Origin: Parahoeflea alexandrii
GTDB lineage: Bacteria > Pseudomonadota > Alphaproteobacteria > Rhizobiales > Rhizobiaceae
NCBI RefSeq assembly: GCF_027214025.1
Contig: NZ_JAPWHB010000005.1
Span: 320,575 to 384,574 of the forward strand
DNA: 64,000 bases
Reading direction: 5' to 3'
In this document: positions 18,274 through 26,460 of the stretch, one piece after another
Layout of the letters: the number at the start of each line of letters is the position of its first letter
Numbering within the stretch: the stretch's first letter is position 1
Program-made: the position numbers and the translations under genes
The notes under the pieces: model-generated
What the model was told of the DNA's origin: nothing
Databases searched by the model: none
Seen by the model: only the letters and a program-made list of their open reading frames with translations

Positions 18274-18503
18274 GAGTCTTCAACCGCGGCGTTAACTTCC
18301 GGGCGGAATGTCTGAACCAGCACTGGTTCCTGACGCTTGACGACGCCCGCCAGAAGATGGGGGAATGGCCCCTCTCATCGTTTGCAAGCAAACGACTGCC
18401 GGGCAATGGTAGAGACTACAACGAGGTTCGCCCTCACAGCGCCATGGGCAACAAGCGGCCGATAACGCTCATGAATGCCTCCGGCGCATCCGGTCCGCCG
18501 TGA
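18274..18503 (+). pseudogene. Remnant of an IS3-family transposase (OrfB C terminus)
   Basis: Translated in frame from about 18,295, the sequence reads RAECLNQHWFLTLDDARQKM, then after a short insertion RDYNEVRPHSAMGNK, ending at TGA. This is the C-terminal end of an IS3-type DDE transposase (normally ESFN...ECLN...W..DYN..RPHSALG). A one-base shift near 18,280 breaks the ESFN part. The rest of the element and its terminal repeats are absent. The insertion between the two blocks keeps frame and contains GTTTGCAAGCAAAC, a perfect palindrome. Confidence 0.7.
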
Positions 18504-18561
18504 GTATTAGCCCTGGGAAATTCCCCAGCCGGGTGGTCCAAAATCGGGTCTCAAGTCATTC

Positions 18562-19212
18562 ATGCTTGTCGATGTCGTCATCGGATTGGGATTTGGTTAC
18601 GGATACGGCGTTATCGCAATGGCGCGTTCTATGGACGCGTATGGTCACGCTCGGAAGGCATTTCTCGCGTTTGTACCATTCGCAAACTTCTTGCTCTTGC
18701 TTACGCCATCAAAGAATGCAGTTTCCGCAAACCGCGCGGCAACTATCCCGCTGCTGACAGGCGGCGTCGGCGTTCTTACCGGTTTTGTCCTGTTCATAGC
18801 TGGTCTCGTCATCTCAACTTTTATAAAGGTGGAGATCAAGCGAATGATCGAGAACTCCGCAAAAGACCCCGCCATACAGAGCGAGAGCATTGACATGGTG
18901 CTTCGGAGCCAAGGGCTTGAGGAGACACTTAGGCGAATAGCACTGGAAGTTCCAAGGCGACAAGTCGATGAGACTACGACCTTGTCGCGCGTTGAGGCAG
19001 ACAGGGCGACGATAAGGTGCATCTACGAGGTTTCGACTGTTGTTGACCAGTTGCCCGGTTCTGTACGCGCAGGCTTAGTGAAGCAAAATTGTGGCTATGA
19101 TTTTTTGCAAAAACTAATGAAGGCAGATGCCACAATTGAACACGTTTACCGCCAGAGCGACGGGAGCAGCATCGATATTGTCACTGTCTCAAGGCACATT
19201 TGCGGTTTCTGA
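18562..19212 (+). CDS. Hypothetical membrane protein next to the island
   Basis: A 216-residue protein with two or three hydrophobic segments in the first half (MLVDVVIGLGFGYGYGVIAMA, AFLAFVPFANFLLLL, GGVGVLTGFVLFIAGLVIST). They are followed by a soluble, mildly charged C-terminal half (IENSAKDPAIQSESID, RRQVDETTTLSRVEADR). No family recognised. It lies between the IS remnant and the left attachment site, so outside the island as I define it. Base composition is lower in GC than the metal genes, so it could be part of an older insertion. Confidence 0.55.
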   Translation: MLVDVVIGLGFGYGYGVIAMARSMDAYGHARKAFLAFVPFANFLLLLTPSKNAVSANRAATIPLLTGGVGVLTGFVLFIAGLVISTFIKVEIKRMIENSAKDPAIQSESIDMVLRSQGLEETLRRIALEVPRRQVDETTTLSRVEADRATIRCIYEVSTVVDQLPGSVRAGLVKQNCGYDFLQKLMKADATIEHVYRQSDGSSIDIVTVSRHICGF

Positions 19213-19340
19213 CTGTAAATGAATCTGTGCACCCGAACGCTAAAGTCGTGCTGAAGCCGAAGCACGCATAATTGCATCACCTTAGCCGTTACCGATGGCA
19301 ATCGCGGTGCGGCGAAGAAAAGATAACCCATTGAAAAGAG

Positions 19341-19358
19341 TGGCTGGGGAACCTGGAT
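19341..19358. repeat. Left attachment site (18-bp copy of tRNA-Gln 3' end)
   Basis: TGGCTGGGGAACCTGGAT is identical to the 3' end of tRNA-Gln, including the complement of CCA, at 45,915-45,932, in the same orientation. Sequence diverges on both sides (C against T after the last base, G against T before the first). Such direct repeats mark tyrosine-integrase crossover at tRNA 3' ends and bound a 26.6-kb segment. Confidence 0.9.
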
Positions 19359-19368
19359 CCCCAGCTAA
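19357..19368. repeat. Island-end repeat, left copy
   Basis: ATCCCCAGCTAA recurs once at 45,854-45,865, so one copy lies just inside each end of the island. CCCCAGC is the reverse complement of GCTGGGG in the attachment core, so it may be an inverted integrase binding site. The left copy overlaps the core by two bases. Confidence 0.45.
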
Positions 19369-19523
19369 GGTTTTTCGACCCCCTCACAAGCATCTGAAAT
19401 GGTTGGTGAAATCCGATCACCACAGTTCTTGTAAGACAAAATTGTCATACACGCCCGGGGGACAGTCGTGCAAGACAATTCCCAACAGGAAGCGTAAAGC
19501 TGAGGGCCAGCGCCGAACGATGC

Positions 19524-19910
19524 TCATTGCGCGCGTTCTGGGTCAGCCCTTCGTTCGGCGAGAATCGCGCTGACCTGTGATGGGTGCCACTTGCCGTTGG
19601 CCAGCCTCGACCGCACATGAGACGCGTAGGTCACAGCATCCGCAGGGTGCTTTGCCTTGTGCCGTGTAGCGTTGCAGAAGTGGCAGGCGGCGACGATGTT
19701 CGGGGCAACATCCTTGCCGCCATCGCATCGGGCTTCGACATGTTCGGCGGTGCATTGAAACCGCGTGGCCAGACCGGGCGGAATCGGATAGCGCACGATG
19801 AACTCCTCAGGACTGGAGTCCCACATCGGCATCTGGCAATAGTGGCAGCGCCATCCTTGTTGTTGGGCCGCCTGGTTTCTGAGGTTTTTGAGTCTGTTTC
19901 TTGATGGCAT
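19524..19910 (-). CDS. HNH endonuclease
   Basis: A 128-residue protein with a zinc-ribbon type HNH module. WRCHYCQMPMW supplies the first Cys pair (about residues 21-27), CTAEHVEARCDGG the first catalytic His region, NIVAACHFCNATRH the Asn, second Cys pair and final His (about 89-102). The basic N terminus (PSRNRLKNLRNQAAQQQG) fits DNA binding. It is the first gene inside the left end of the island. HNH proteins of this size act in restriction, homing or phage functions; no partner gene is adjacent. Confidence 0.8.
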   Translation of the reverse strand: MPSRNRLKNLRNQAAQQQGWRCHYCQMPMWDSSPEEFIVRYPIPPGLATRFQCTAEHVEARCDGGKDVAPNIVAACHFCNATRHKAKHPADAVTYASHVRSRLANGKWHPSQVSAILAERRADPERAQ

Positions 19911-20206
19911 GAGTCCACGTCCTTTGCTTCATTTCTGAAGCGGACGTGCAATGACCCCTATGGGTCATCCCTCAATTGGGAGGAATTATCCTCGCACAAG
20001 ACGACGTATATGAAACACGTCACTCCGCAGTCTTTGAACGGTACGCACGACCAGTAATGGCCTTTCGTTGACGAGTTCGGTAAAACTCCAAGCAAGCCAA
20101 ATGTCTTGCCTCCATCCGACATCAACCTATCATGAAATGGGGTCTGATCAATCTCTTGACCGCTGCCTGCCCGATCGGGAAGTATTTTACCTTCTCATCC
20201 AATATC

Positions 20207-20260
20207 TTCCTTATCGGGAAGTTTCGATAGATTTTTGAGAATTCTTCCTGTACGGTAAGC
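20207..20260 (+). promoter_or_regulatory. Tandem operators before the HipB-like gene
   Basis: Two related 16-bp inverted repeats, CTTCCTTATCGGGAAG at 20,207-20,222 and CTTCCTGTACGGTAAG at 20,245-20,260, lie 38 bases apart start to start, ending 20 bases before the ATG. A looser copy (ATCGGGAAGTATTTTACC) lies at about 20,175. HipB repressors bind tandem palindromes in their own promoter; arrangement and distance fit. The remainder of the 370-base gap from 19,911 shows nothing else I can name. Confidence 0.6.
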
Positions 20261-20280
20261 TGAACTATCAAGGGCACCTC

Positions 20281-20547
20281 ATGATCCGTTCAGCCGCAGA
20301 ATTCGGCGCACTTGTCCGAGTGAATAGAAAAAAGCAGGGATGGACACAGGCCCAGCTTGCAGAACGTTGCGGGACCGGCGAACGCTTCATAGTCGACCTG
20401 GAGAAAGGCAAGCCCAGTTGTCATCTCGAAAAGTTGCTCATCGCGGCACGGACGGTTGGCATCGATCTGGGCGACCTGAAAACCGCCATTCCGCCGGCTG
20501 CCACTGACGCCGATGATGATCTCGGCTATTTGCCCCGGTTCTCATGA
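20281..20547 (+). CDS. HipB-like helix-turn-helix regulator
   Basis: An 88-residue XRE-type protein. The helix-turn-helix spans about residues 7-62 (FGALVRVNRKKQGWTQAQLA, ERCGTGERFIVDLEKGKPSC, LEKLLIAARTVGIDL), the spacing typical of HipB antitoxins. The acidic tail (ATDADDDLGYLPRF) resembles HipB tails. The next gene seven or so bases downstream encodes only the N-terminal part of a HipA-like protein. Probably an autorepressor of the tandem palindromes upstream. Confidence 0.8.
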   Translation: MIRSAAEFGALVRVNRKKQGWTQAQLAERCGTGERFIVDLEKGKPSCHLEKLLIAARTVGIDLGDLKTAIPPAATDADDDLGYLPRFS

Positions 20548-20556
20548 TCAGGTGTG

Positions 20557-20838
20557 ATGGTGACTACTGTCTTTTACGGGACTTTGCCCGTCGCCGAACT
20601 CATTGACCGCGAACGGATTTCGTTCGTCCATGACAAGAATGGGCTGAAGCTTGGCTCGGAATTCATTTTGTCGCGGATCATCCCAGAACAGTTTTGGCCT
20701 TTTGCAACTTATCAGACCATGATTCGGCTTGCCAATATTCTGCCTGAAGCGCCTCTCTCCGGAATCGGTCATTGGCTTGATATTCGCCTCGGTTTATTCG
20801 TGTCCGTCTTTGAATATGAGGCGAGACAAAACGGGTGA
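20557..20838 (+). pseudogene. Truncated HipA-like toxin (N-terminal domain only)
   Basis: About 93 codons beginning ATGGTGACTACTG (GTG three bases earlier is possible). VFYGTLPVAELIDRERISF followed by LSRIIPEQ and LANILPEAPLSGIG resembles the N-subdomain of HipA (strand pair, then N-x-LPE/D-S/P). A HipA kinase has about 430 residues; the ATP-binding and catalytic parts are missing, and the following 430 bases show no continuation in any frame. Similarity is weak and the call rests largely on the HipB neighbour. It may be a relic, or a free domain still binding HipB. Confidence 0.45.
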
Positions 20839-21267
20839 CGTTTGGATTGGCAGCATTGAAAAGGCGGAAATAATTTCCGTGTCGGCCTGGATTAGGCATC
20901 GCCAAACGCATCCCGGACGAATTGCCCGGGTGAGCCTTCATGGTCGGGGAGTGGGGCGTTTTGACCACGCTGGCGGGCGTGCAAAACAAGCTGCCCATTT
21001 CAGCGCCAGGCTCCCGCTTTCCAAATGCTGATGGACACAATCCCTGCTTTCGCGACACTTTGCGGAAAGCCAATCTCGGCTCACCCTCCGCAGGCGTTTC
21101 AAATTGGGTGGCGTCAATCGAGATTGGAATTTCTCTTACATTTCGTCCGTAAAGGATCGCTTTGTCAAAGCCACCCACATGATCCATTCTACCTAATCCT
21201 TACGATTTTTACCCTGCACCCGTTTCCGTTCTTGCGTTGTCTGTCCATATCGGCACCAATAGGTTGA
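20839..21267. other. 429-base gap without a convincing gene
   Basis: No frame here has a credible start, ribosome binding site and family resemblance. It could hold remains of the lost HipA-like gene, although I see no kinase motif, and the promoter of the GHKL-Z1 operon. Confidence 0.4.
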
Positions 21268-22773
21268 ATGGATGGAATCGCAAGCGAGAAAATGAAAATT
21301 CGGGAAATCGACGCGGCACCCTTTGCCGCTTCACTCATCGAGGGGCATCGAGATTTCGGGTACAGTCTCGAAACCGCGCTTGCTGATATCATAGACAACT
21401 CCATTTCTGCCGGAGCAACAGAAGTTGCTCTGGAGGCGGATACCGCAACTGAATACCCTTGGATCGCGTTGGCGGACAACGGTCGCGGAATGTCCGAACC
21501 CGAACTGGTTGAGGCAATGCGCCTCGGTTCGAAAAATCCCACTGATGTTCGGGCCATTGATGATCTTGGGCGTTTCGGTTTGGGGCTCAAGAGTGCGAGC
21601 TTCTCACAATGCCGCCAGCTGACGGTTCTGACCCGCCGCGACGGAATAATCTCATGCGCCCGTTGGGACCTTGATGGGGTATCCAAACGCAATAACTGGA
21701 ATCTCGAATTGATTGACTCGCCACAGGATATCACGGGGCATGAATTGCTTCCGGTTACTGGAACTGTCGTCATTTGGGAAAAATTGGATCGGCTGGACGG
21801 TGGATATGACCGCAACTGGGATAAACGCGCAGCACACATGAACGGAGAACTGGCCGGAGCAGAGCGTTACCTTCGGCTTGTATTCCACCGCTTTATTGAA
21901 GGCAAAAGGCCGCGCTTGAAAATCTTGCTCAACGGACGCGTACTTAAACCAATCGATCCACTGGCCTCCGACAATCCTGCTTGCCAGAAGGATCCGGAAG
22001 AAATCATGAGGCTAGAGCAGGGGGATGTCCGAATTCGGTGCCACACCCTTCCTCATCATTCCAGGATGCCCCGGGAAAGGTGGGAAGAGATTGGCGGACC
22101 AGAAGGGCATTTGAAGACCCAAGGATTGTATGTCTATCGAGAGAACCGCCTGATTATCTCGGGAGGGTGGCTTGGTCTGGCAAGGCAGACAGAACTGACA
22201 AAACTTTGCCGCATCGCGATCGACATTCCGAACACCATGGACGCTGATTGGAAGATAGATGTCAAGAAGGCGTCAGCTCAGTTGCCGGCAGTTGTCCGCG
22301 AGAGGCTCAAGAAAGTCGTGGAGCGGTTTCTTGGTACTTCAAAGCGCACCTACAAAAAGCGCGGCCAAAAACTGGTCGATGCGACACGCTTTCCGGTCTG
22401 GAACCGGGTCCAACGTGAGGGAAACATAGTATTTCGACCAAATCTCGAACACCCGGTATTTCGCAGCTTTGCAAATGAACTCCCGGAAGAATTTCGAGAC
22501 GGGTTCGACAGGTGCCTAAGGCTTCTTGGATCAGCCTTGCCAATTGATACCCTACATGCAGAGCTTACCGGCAATGCCGAAGCTGTTCACGCCGATGTAG
22601 CGTTATCAGATGAGTTGGAGATCATGGTTCTCGAAATTGGAAGAACATTGCTTTCCAGCGGAATGAAGCCAGCCGATTTGCCCGACACATTGCAGAGCCA
22701 CCCATTCTTGAGAGCGAATTGGGATGCAGTTGTGCCCCTGCTGAAGAACTTCATTGGAGAATTGAAAGAGTGA
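21268..22773 (+). CDS. GHKL (MutL/MORC-like) ATPase of an Mza-type defence operon
   Basis: A 501-residue protein with an N-terminal GHKL ATPase domain. The N box is ALADIIDNSISAGA (residues 37-50), the G1 box ALADNGRGM (67-75), and the G2 box DLGRFGLGLKSAS (99-111). A lysine-bearing later motif (WKIDVKKASAQLP, about 330) resembles the transducer region of MutL/MORC proteins. The C-terminal 170 residues are unfamiliar. ATG 21,268 is chosen; ATG 21,292 (MKIREIDAAP) is an alternative. Its end overlaps the Z1 gene (GTGA). In the MORC-like restriction systems the ATPase is thought to act as a DNA clamp that works with the nuclease genes. Confidence 0.85.
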   Translation: MDGIASEKMKIREIDAAPFAASLIEGHRDFGYSLETALADIIDNSISAGATEVALEADTATEYPWIALADNGRGMSEPELVEAMRLGSKNPTDVRAIDDLGRFGLGLKSASFSQCRQLTVLTRRDGIISCARWDLDGVSKRNNWNLELIDSPQDITGHELLPVTGTVVIWEKLDRLDGGYDRNWDKRAAHMNGELAGAERYLRLVFHRFIEGKRPRLKILLNGRVLKPIDPLASDNPACQKDPEEIMRLEQGDVRIRCHTLPHHSRMPRERWEEIGGPEGHLKTQGLYVYRENRLIISGGWLGLARQTELTKLCRIAIDIPNTMDADWKIDVKKASAQLPAVVRERLKKVVERFLGTSKRTYKKRGQKLVDATRFPVWNRVQREGNIVFRPNLEHPVFRSFANELPEEFRDGFDRCLRLLGSALPIDTLHAELTGNAEAVHADVALSDELEIMVLEIGRTLLSSGMKPADLPDTLQSHPFLRANWDAVVPLLKNFIGELKE

Positions 22774-25514
22774 GCGACACCTATAATACCCTTACAAACG
22801 TTGTAGATTCAGCGCTTTATGACCAGCCGCGCAAAACAGAAGATGAGCTTCGTTCGCTGATCAAGGGGCTTGCTGCAGCAATTGCACCCGATCTCTCTGG
22901 AGATGACTTGGAGAGATTGGCTCGGGAAATCGAGGTCAAACAGGGAATTAAGGCTGGTCTCGGAGCAATCGTCGACAGCGACGATTTCGAGCCTTGGCTG
23001 GATGATGCAAAGCCTTCGATTGATCCGTTCTACTGGAACAGATACCGGAAACTGCTCTTGCAGAACGGGTTGCCGAAGGATGTGGTGATCGCAACGGACA
23101 AGGTGACAGACAAGATACTGAGCCGCCTCGGCAATCCGGAAAAGCATGTGCCTTGGGATCGGCGGGGCATGGTGGTAGGACATGTGCAGAGCGGGAAAAC
23201 CGCGAACTACACAGGCCTGATCTGCAAGGCGGCCGATGCCGGCTACAGGCTGATCATTGTAATCGCCGGAATTCACAACAATCTCAGAAACCAGACTCAG
23301 GCTCGGATCGATGAAGGGTTTATCGGGCGCGATACCGGCAAGGCACTAGAGAAAAAGAAAGGTGGTGCGAAGCACACCATTGGCGTCGGACACTTCGACC
23401 CCAACAAGACACCGGTTAGCCTCACAAACACGCTACGTGACTTCAACAGAGCGACGGCCTCGACGAATACGAGCGAGATAGAATCCTACAAGGTACCAGT
23501 CGTTCTGGTAATCAAGAAGAACCACCGCACACTCGCGAATTTGCTCGACTGGTTGCGGGACAACAGTGCACGCGGTGATCGGGAGATGATCGATCAGCCG
23601 ATGCTCCTGATCGATGATGAAGCGGACAACGCATCAATCAACACGAAGTACGGCAAAAAACTCATCACTACAATCAACGGGCAAATCCGCGATCTGTTGA
23701 ACATGTTTCACCGGAGTTGTTATGTTGGCTACACGGCGACTCCGTTCGCCAATATTTTCATCGATCCTGATCAGGATGATGAGATGTTCAACGAGGACCT
23801 ATTCCCACGAGACTTCATTATTGGGCTCGACGCACCCAGCAACTATTTCGGACCCGGCAAGGTTTTTGTTGATGGATTACCAGACGAAGGTCAACCTGTC
23901 TGGCTAAGGTACATTACCGACAACGAAGACATTCTGCCAATTAAACACCAGATCCACCATGAGCTTGATACCCTGCCGGCTTCGCTGATCAAGGCTCTTC
24001 AGGTTTTTCTCTTGGCGCGCACGGTCAGAAATCTTCGCGGCCAAGTATCCGCACACTGTTCGATGCTGGTTAATGCGAGTCGTTTCACCGCAGTACAGGG
24101 AAAGATCCGAAACCGCCTACATGAAATTATTGAGCGTATCCAGAACGCTGTTCGGATCAACGGAAGTAAAGGCTCTGCCGCTCTGCGCGACCCTGAAATA
24201 GCAGCTCTCCAGGCGACCTGGTTTGAAGAGTATTCTGATGCTGAATTTGATTGGCCCGAAATACAGGCGGAACTACTGGACGCGATCGCATCGACAAAGG
24301 TCGTTGAGGTGAACAGCCGTGCCAATGATCTGGACTACTCGAACTCTGGGGAGCGTGGACAGACCGTCGTTGCTGTCGGAGGCTTCTCTCTTTCACGTGG
24401 TCTTACGCTTGAGGGGCTGACCGTCACCTGGTTTCTGCGCAACACAATGATGTACGATACGCTAATGCAGATGGGGCGCTGGTTTGGATATCGGGGTGGT
24501 TACGAAGACCTGTGTCGCATCTGGATGCCCGCCGAGGCGATTGGCTGGTATGCGTTTATCGCAAATGCGTCTGAGGAGCTGCACGAAGAGCTCAGAACAA
24601 TGGAGAAAGCGAAGGCGACACCACGGATGTTCGGCCTTGCGGTGAGGAGCCATCCTGCGTCTTTGCTTGTAACTGCGAGAAACAAGATGGGGTCTGGCAA
24701 AAAGGTCACCACACTTGTTGGTCTATCCAACAAATTCGTGGAAACATCCAAGGTCAGCACGAAATCAAATGATCTGTCTGCAAATGTGGAAATCGCTAAG
24801 TCATTTGTTTCGAAGCTAAATGGCTCCGGATATGGGGAAAAGCCGACGCCTTGGGGCACCTTGGTGCCAGAGGTGCCGGTTGAGTTCGTTGATGAATTCC
24901 TAGCTGGCTGGCGCAACGCGGAACAGAGCGTCACCACAGATCCGGGACCTATACGCAGTTATATCCGTGCTCGAAGAGCCGACGAATTGCGCACTTGGGA
25001 CGTGCTCATTCCGAGTCTCACCAAAACCAATGATGAACCAGACATGACGCTTGGCAAGGCCATAATTCCCACAACCCGCTATGTAGACCTTCACGATCTG
25101 AAGCATAAATTCATGTCATTCAGTGGCAAGCGCATGCGCATAGGGTCGCGGGGCATCGAAAAGGCCGGCGTCGATCCGGTAAAGGCCAAAGATGCGGAAG
25201 CGCTTTATCGAGAGAAAAATGGAAAAGCCGAAACCGAACGCTTGAACTATCCCGACTCGATATATCGGCGAGAGAGAGAGCGTGGCCTTTTCATACTGCA
25301 TTTTGTCAAGGCCAAGGCACCTGACGGAAAGGAAGATGCAGAAGGTGTTGACTTGATACCCGTCGAACCAGTGGTGGCATGGGGAATCAGCCTGCCTGTC
25401 TCTTCGCGTCCAGCTGAGCGAGTGGAGTATGTAGTCAATACGGTTCGATATCAGGAACTATTTGGAGAAGAAGACGAAGATGATGACCAGGAGGCAGCCC
25501 TTGAAGCCTCTTGA
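22770..25514 (+). CDS. Z1-domain P-loop NTPase (helicase-like) of the Mza-type operon
   Basis: A 914-residue protein started at a GTG that overlaps the upstream TGA. Walker A is GHVQSGKTANYTG (about residue 137), a DEAD-like Walker B MLLIDDEADNAS at about 278, motif III-like GYTATPFANIF at about 318, and an arginine-finger region LMQMGRWFGYRGG at about 568. These define the Z1 superfamily-2-like ATPase. It probably translocates on or remodels DNA with the GHKL ATPase. The last 14 bases overlap the next gene. Complete, no internal breaks. Confidence 0.88.
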   Translation: MSDTYNTLTNVVDSALYDQPRKTEDELRSLIKGLAAAIAPDLSGDDLERLAREIEVKQGIKAGLGAIVDSDDFEPWLDDAKPSIDPFYWNRYRKLLLQNGLPKDVVIATDKVTDKILSRLGNPEKHVPWDRRGMVVGHVQSGKTANYTGLICKAADAGYRLIIVIAGIHNNLRNQTQARIDEGFIGRDTGKALEKKKGGAKHTIGVGHFDPNKTPVSLTNTLRDFNRATASTNTSEIESYKVPVVLVIKKNHRTLANLLDWLRDNSARGDREMIDQPMLLIDDEADNASINTKYGKKLITTINGQIRDLLNMFHRSCYVGYTATPFANIFIDPDQDDEMFNEDLFPRDFIIGLDAPSNYFGPGKVFVDGLPDEGQPVWLRYITDNEDILPIKHQIHHELDTLPASLIKALQVFLLARTVRNLRGQVSAHCSMLVNASRFTAVQGKIRNRLHEIIERIQNAVRINGSKGSAALRDPEIAALQATWFEEYSDAEFDWPEIQAELLDAIASTKVVEVNSRANDLDYSNSGERGQTVVAVGGFSLSRGLTLEGLTVTWFLRNTMMYDTLMQMGRWFGYRGGYEDLCRIWMPAEAIGWYAFIANASEELHEELRTMEKAKATPRMFGLAVRSHPASLLVTARNKMGSGKKVTTLVGLSNKFVETSKVSTKSNDLSANVEIAKSFVSKLNGSGYGEKPTPWGTLVPEVPVEFVDEFLAGWRNAEQSVTTDPGPIRSYIRARRADELRTWDVLIPSLTKTNDEPDMTLGKAIIPTTRYVDLHDLKHKFMSFSGKRMRIGSRGIEKAGVDPVKAKDAEALYREKNGKAETERLNYPDSIYRRERERGLFILHFVKAKAPDGKEDAEGVDLIPVEPVVAWGISLPVSSRPAERVEYVVNTVRYQELFGEEDEDDDQEAALEAS

Positions 25515-26460
25515 TCCATGGCAAAAGCTTGAAGTCGGCGATGCTCGACGGGTGGACAGCGCTGGTCGGTTCGATTTCTTCTGGGTATTGGTGGATGCCG
25601 GCACCTTGGGTTTGATGCTCAAACTTCCAGCAATGCCCGATCCCTTGCCGAAGCTCCCCAAGCTCAGGAATCTGACAGCGACTTTCCGTCAACTGGGCTC
25701 CGGTTCGGCCTTCGTGCTCAGCCTGAAGGAAAGATCACAGGTCGAGATATTCGAGACACTGTGCCTCGACGTCGTAGGTGCGGGCGAAGCAGCAGAAAAT
25801 ACAGATGATGCGCTGGTTCGGACCATTCAACGTACTCGAAGATGGCACCACCTATTGCGAAGCGGAAGGACTGGCGGCCTCAGTGTGGAAGAGCAACGTG
25901 GTCTCGTGGGCGAACTTTCCGTGTTGCGCGAACTCGTGGCAGATCTCGGTTCAGAGACATCGATAGATGCATGGAAAGGGCCAACCGGATCGGCGAAAGA
26001 CTTTGAATTCATAGGCACCTGCATTGAAGTGAAAACGCGTCGTGCAGCTGCGAAACCCAACATTTCCATATCCTCCGCTGATCAGTTGTCCGATGTCCCC
26101 GGCAGCAGGCTGCTTCTGCGTGTGACCAACGTGGCATCTGTAGTCCTTCCCGAAGGGCTCAGCCTGCACGACCATGTCAGGCAAACCGAGCAACTATTCG
26201 AAATGGCGGATGAAGCCTTCGAGAAATGGGAGGAAGCCATCTATTCGACAGGATACGATCCCGAGAATGACTATGATGAACGACGCTGGCAACTTGGCAC
26301 TTCTGCCGACTATGAAGTCATATCCGGCTTCCCGCGCATATCCACCCCCTTGCCCAGTGGTGTGGACGAAGTCCGATATTCGCTTTCACTCGACGCCTGC
26401 GCCCCCTTTGCAATGCATGAAAAGTTGATTGATGTCATTCGAACGGGTCTGGAACCATGA
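25501..26460 (+). CDS. PD-(D/E)XK-fold protein (DUF4420) of the Mza-type operon
   Basis: About 319 residues. I place the start at TTG 25,501 because AGGAGG lies exactly six bases upstream, inside the end of the Z1 gene; ATG 25,480 is the alternative. The nuclease core is GLVGELSVLRELV (Glu, about 136) and KDFEFIGTCIEVKTRRAAA (D-x-E and E-V-K, about 166-184), the pattern described for DUF4420 as a predicted restriction-fold nuclease. Its stop overlaps the next ATG. Likely the DNA-cutting or DNA-sensing subunit of the system. Confidence 0.82.
   Translation: MKPLDPWQKLEVGDARRVDSAGRFDFFWVLVDAGTLGLMLKLPAMPDPLPKLPKLRNLTATFRQLGSGSAFVLSLKERSQVEIFETLCLDVVGAGEAAENTDDALVRTIQRTRRWHHLLRSGRTGGLSVEEQRGLVGELSVLRELVADLGSETSIDAWKGPTGSAKDFEFIGTCIEVKTRRAAAKPNISISSADQLSDVPGSRLLLRVTNVASVVLPEGLSLHDHVRQTEQLFEMADEAFEKWEEAIYSTGYDPENDYDERRWQLGTSADYEVISGFPRISTPLPSGVDEVRYSLSLDACAPFAMHEKLIDVIRTGLEP

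Noticed and set aside
19341-19358. Second tRNA gene at the left end
   Set aside because: Only the last 18 bases of tRNA-Gln are present; no anticodon or D arm follows, so it is an attachment site.
20678-21187. 169-codon minus-strand frame in the gap before the GHKL gene
   Set aside because: No ribosome binding site or family resemblance, and it overlaps the HipA-like fragment.
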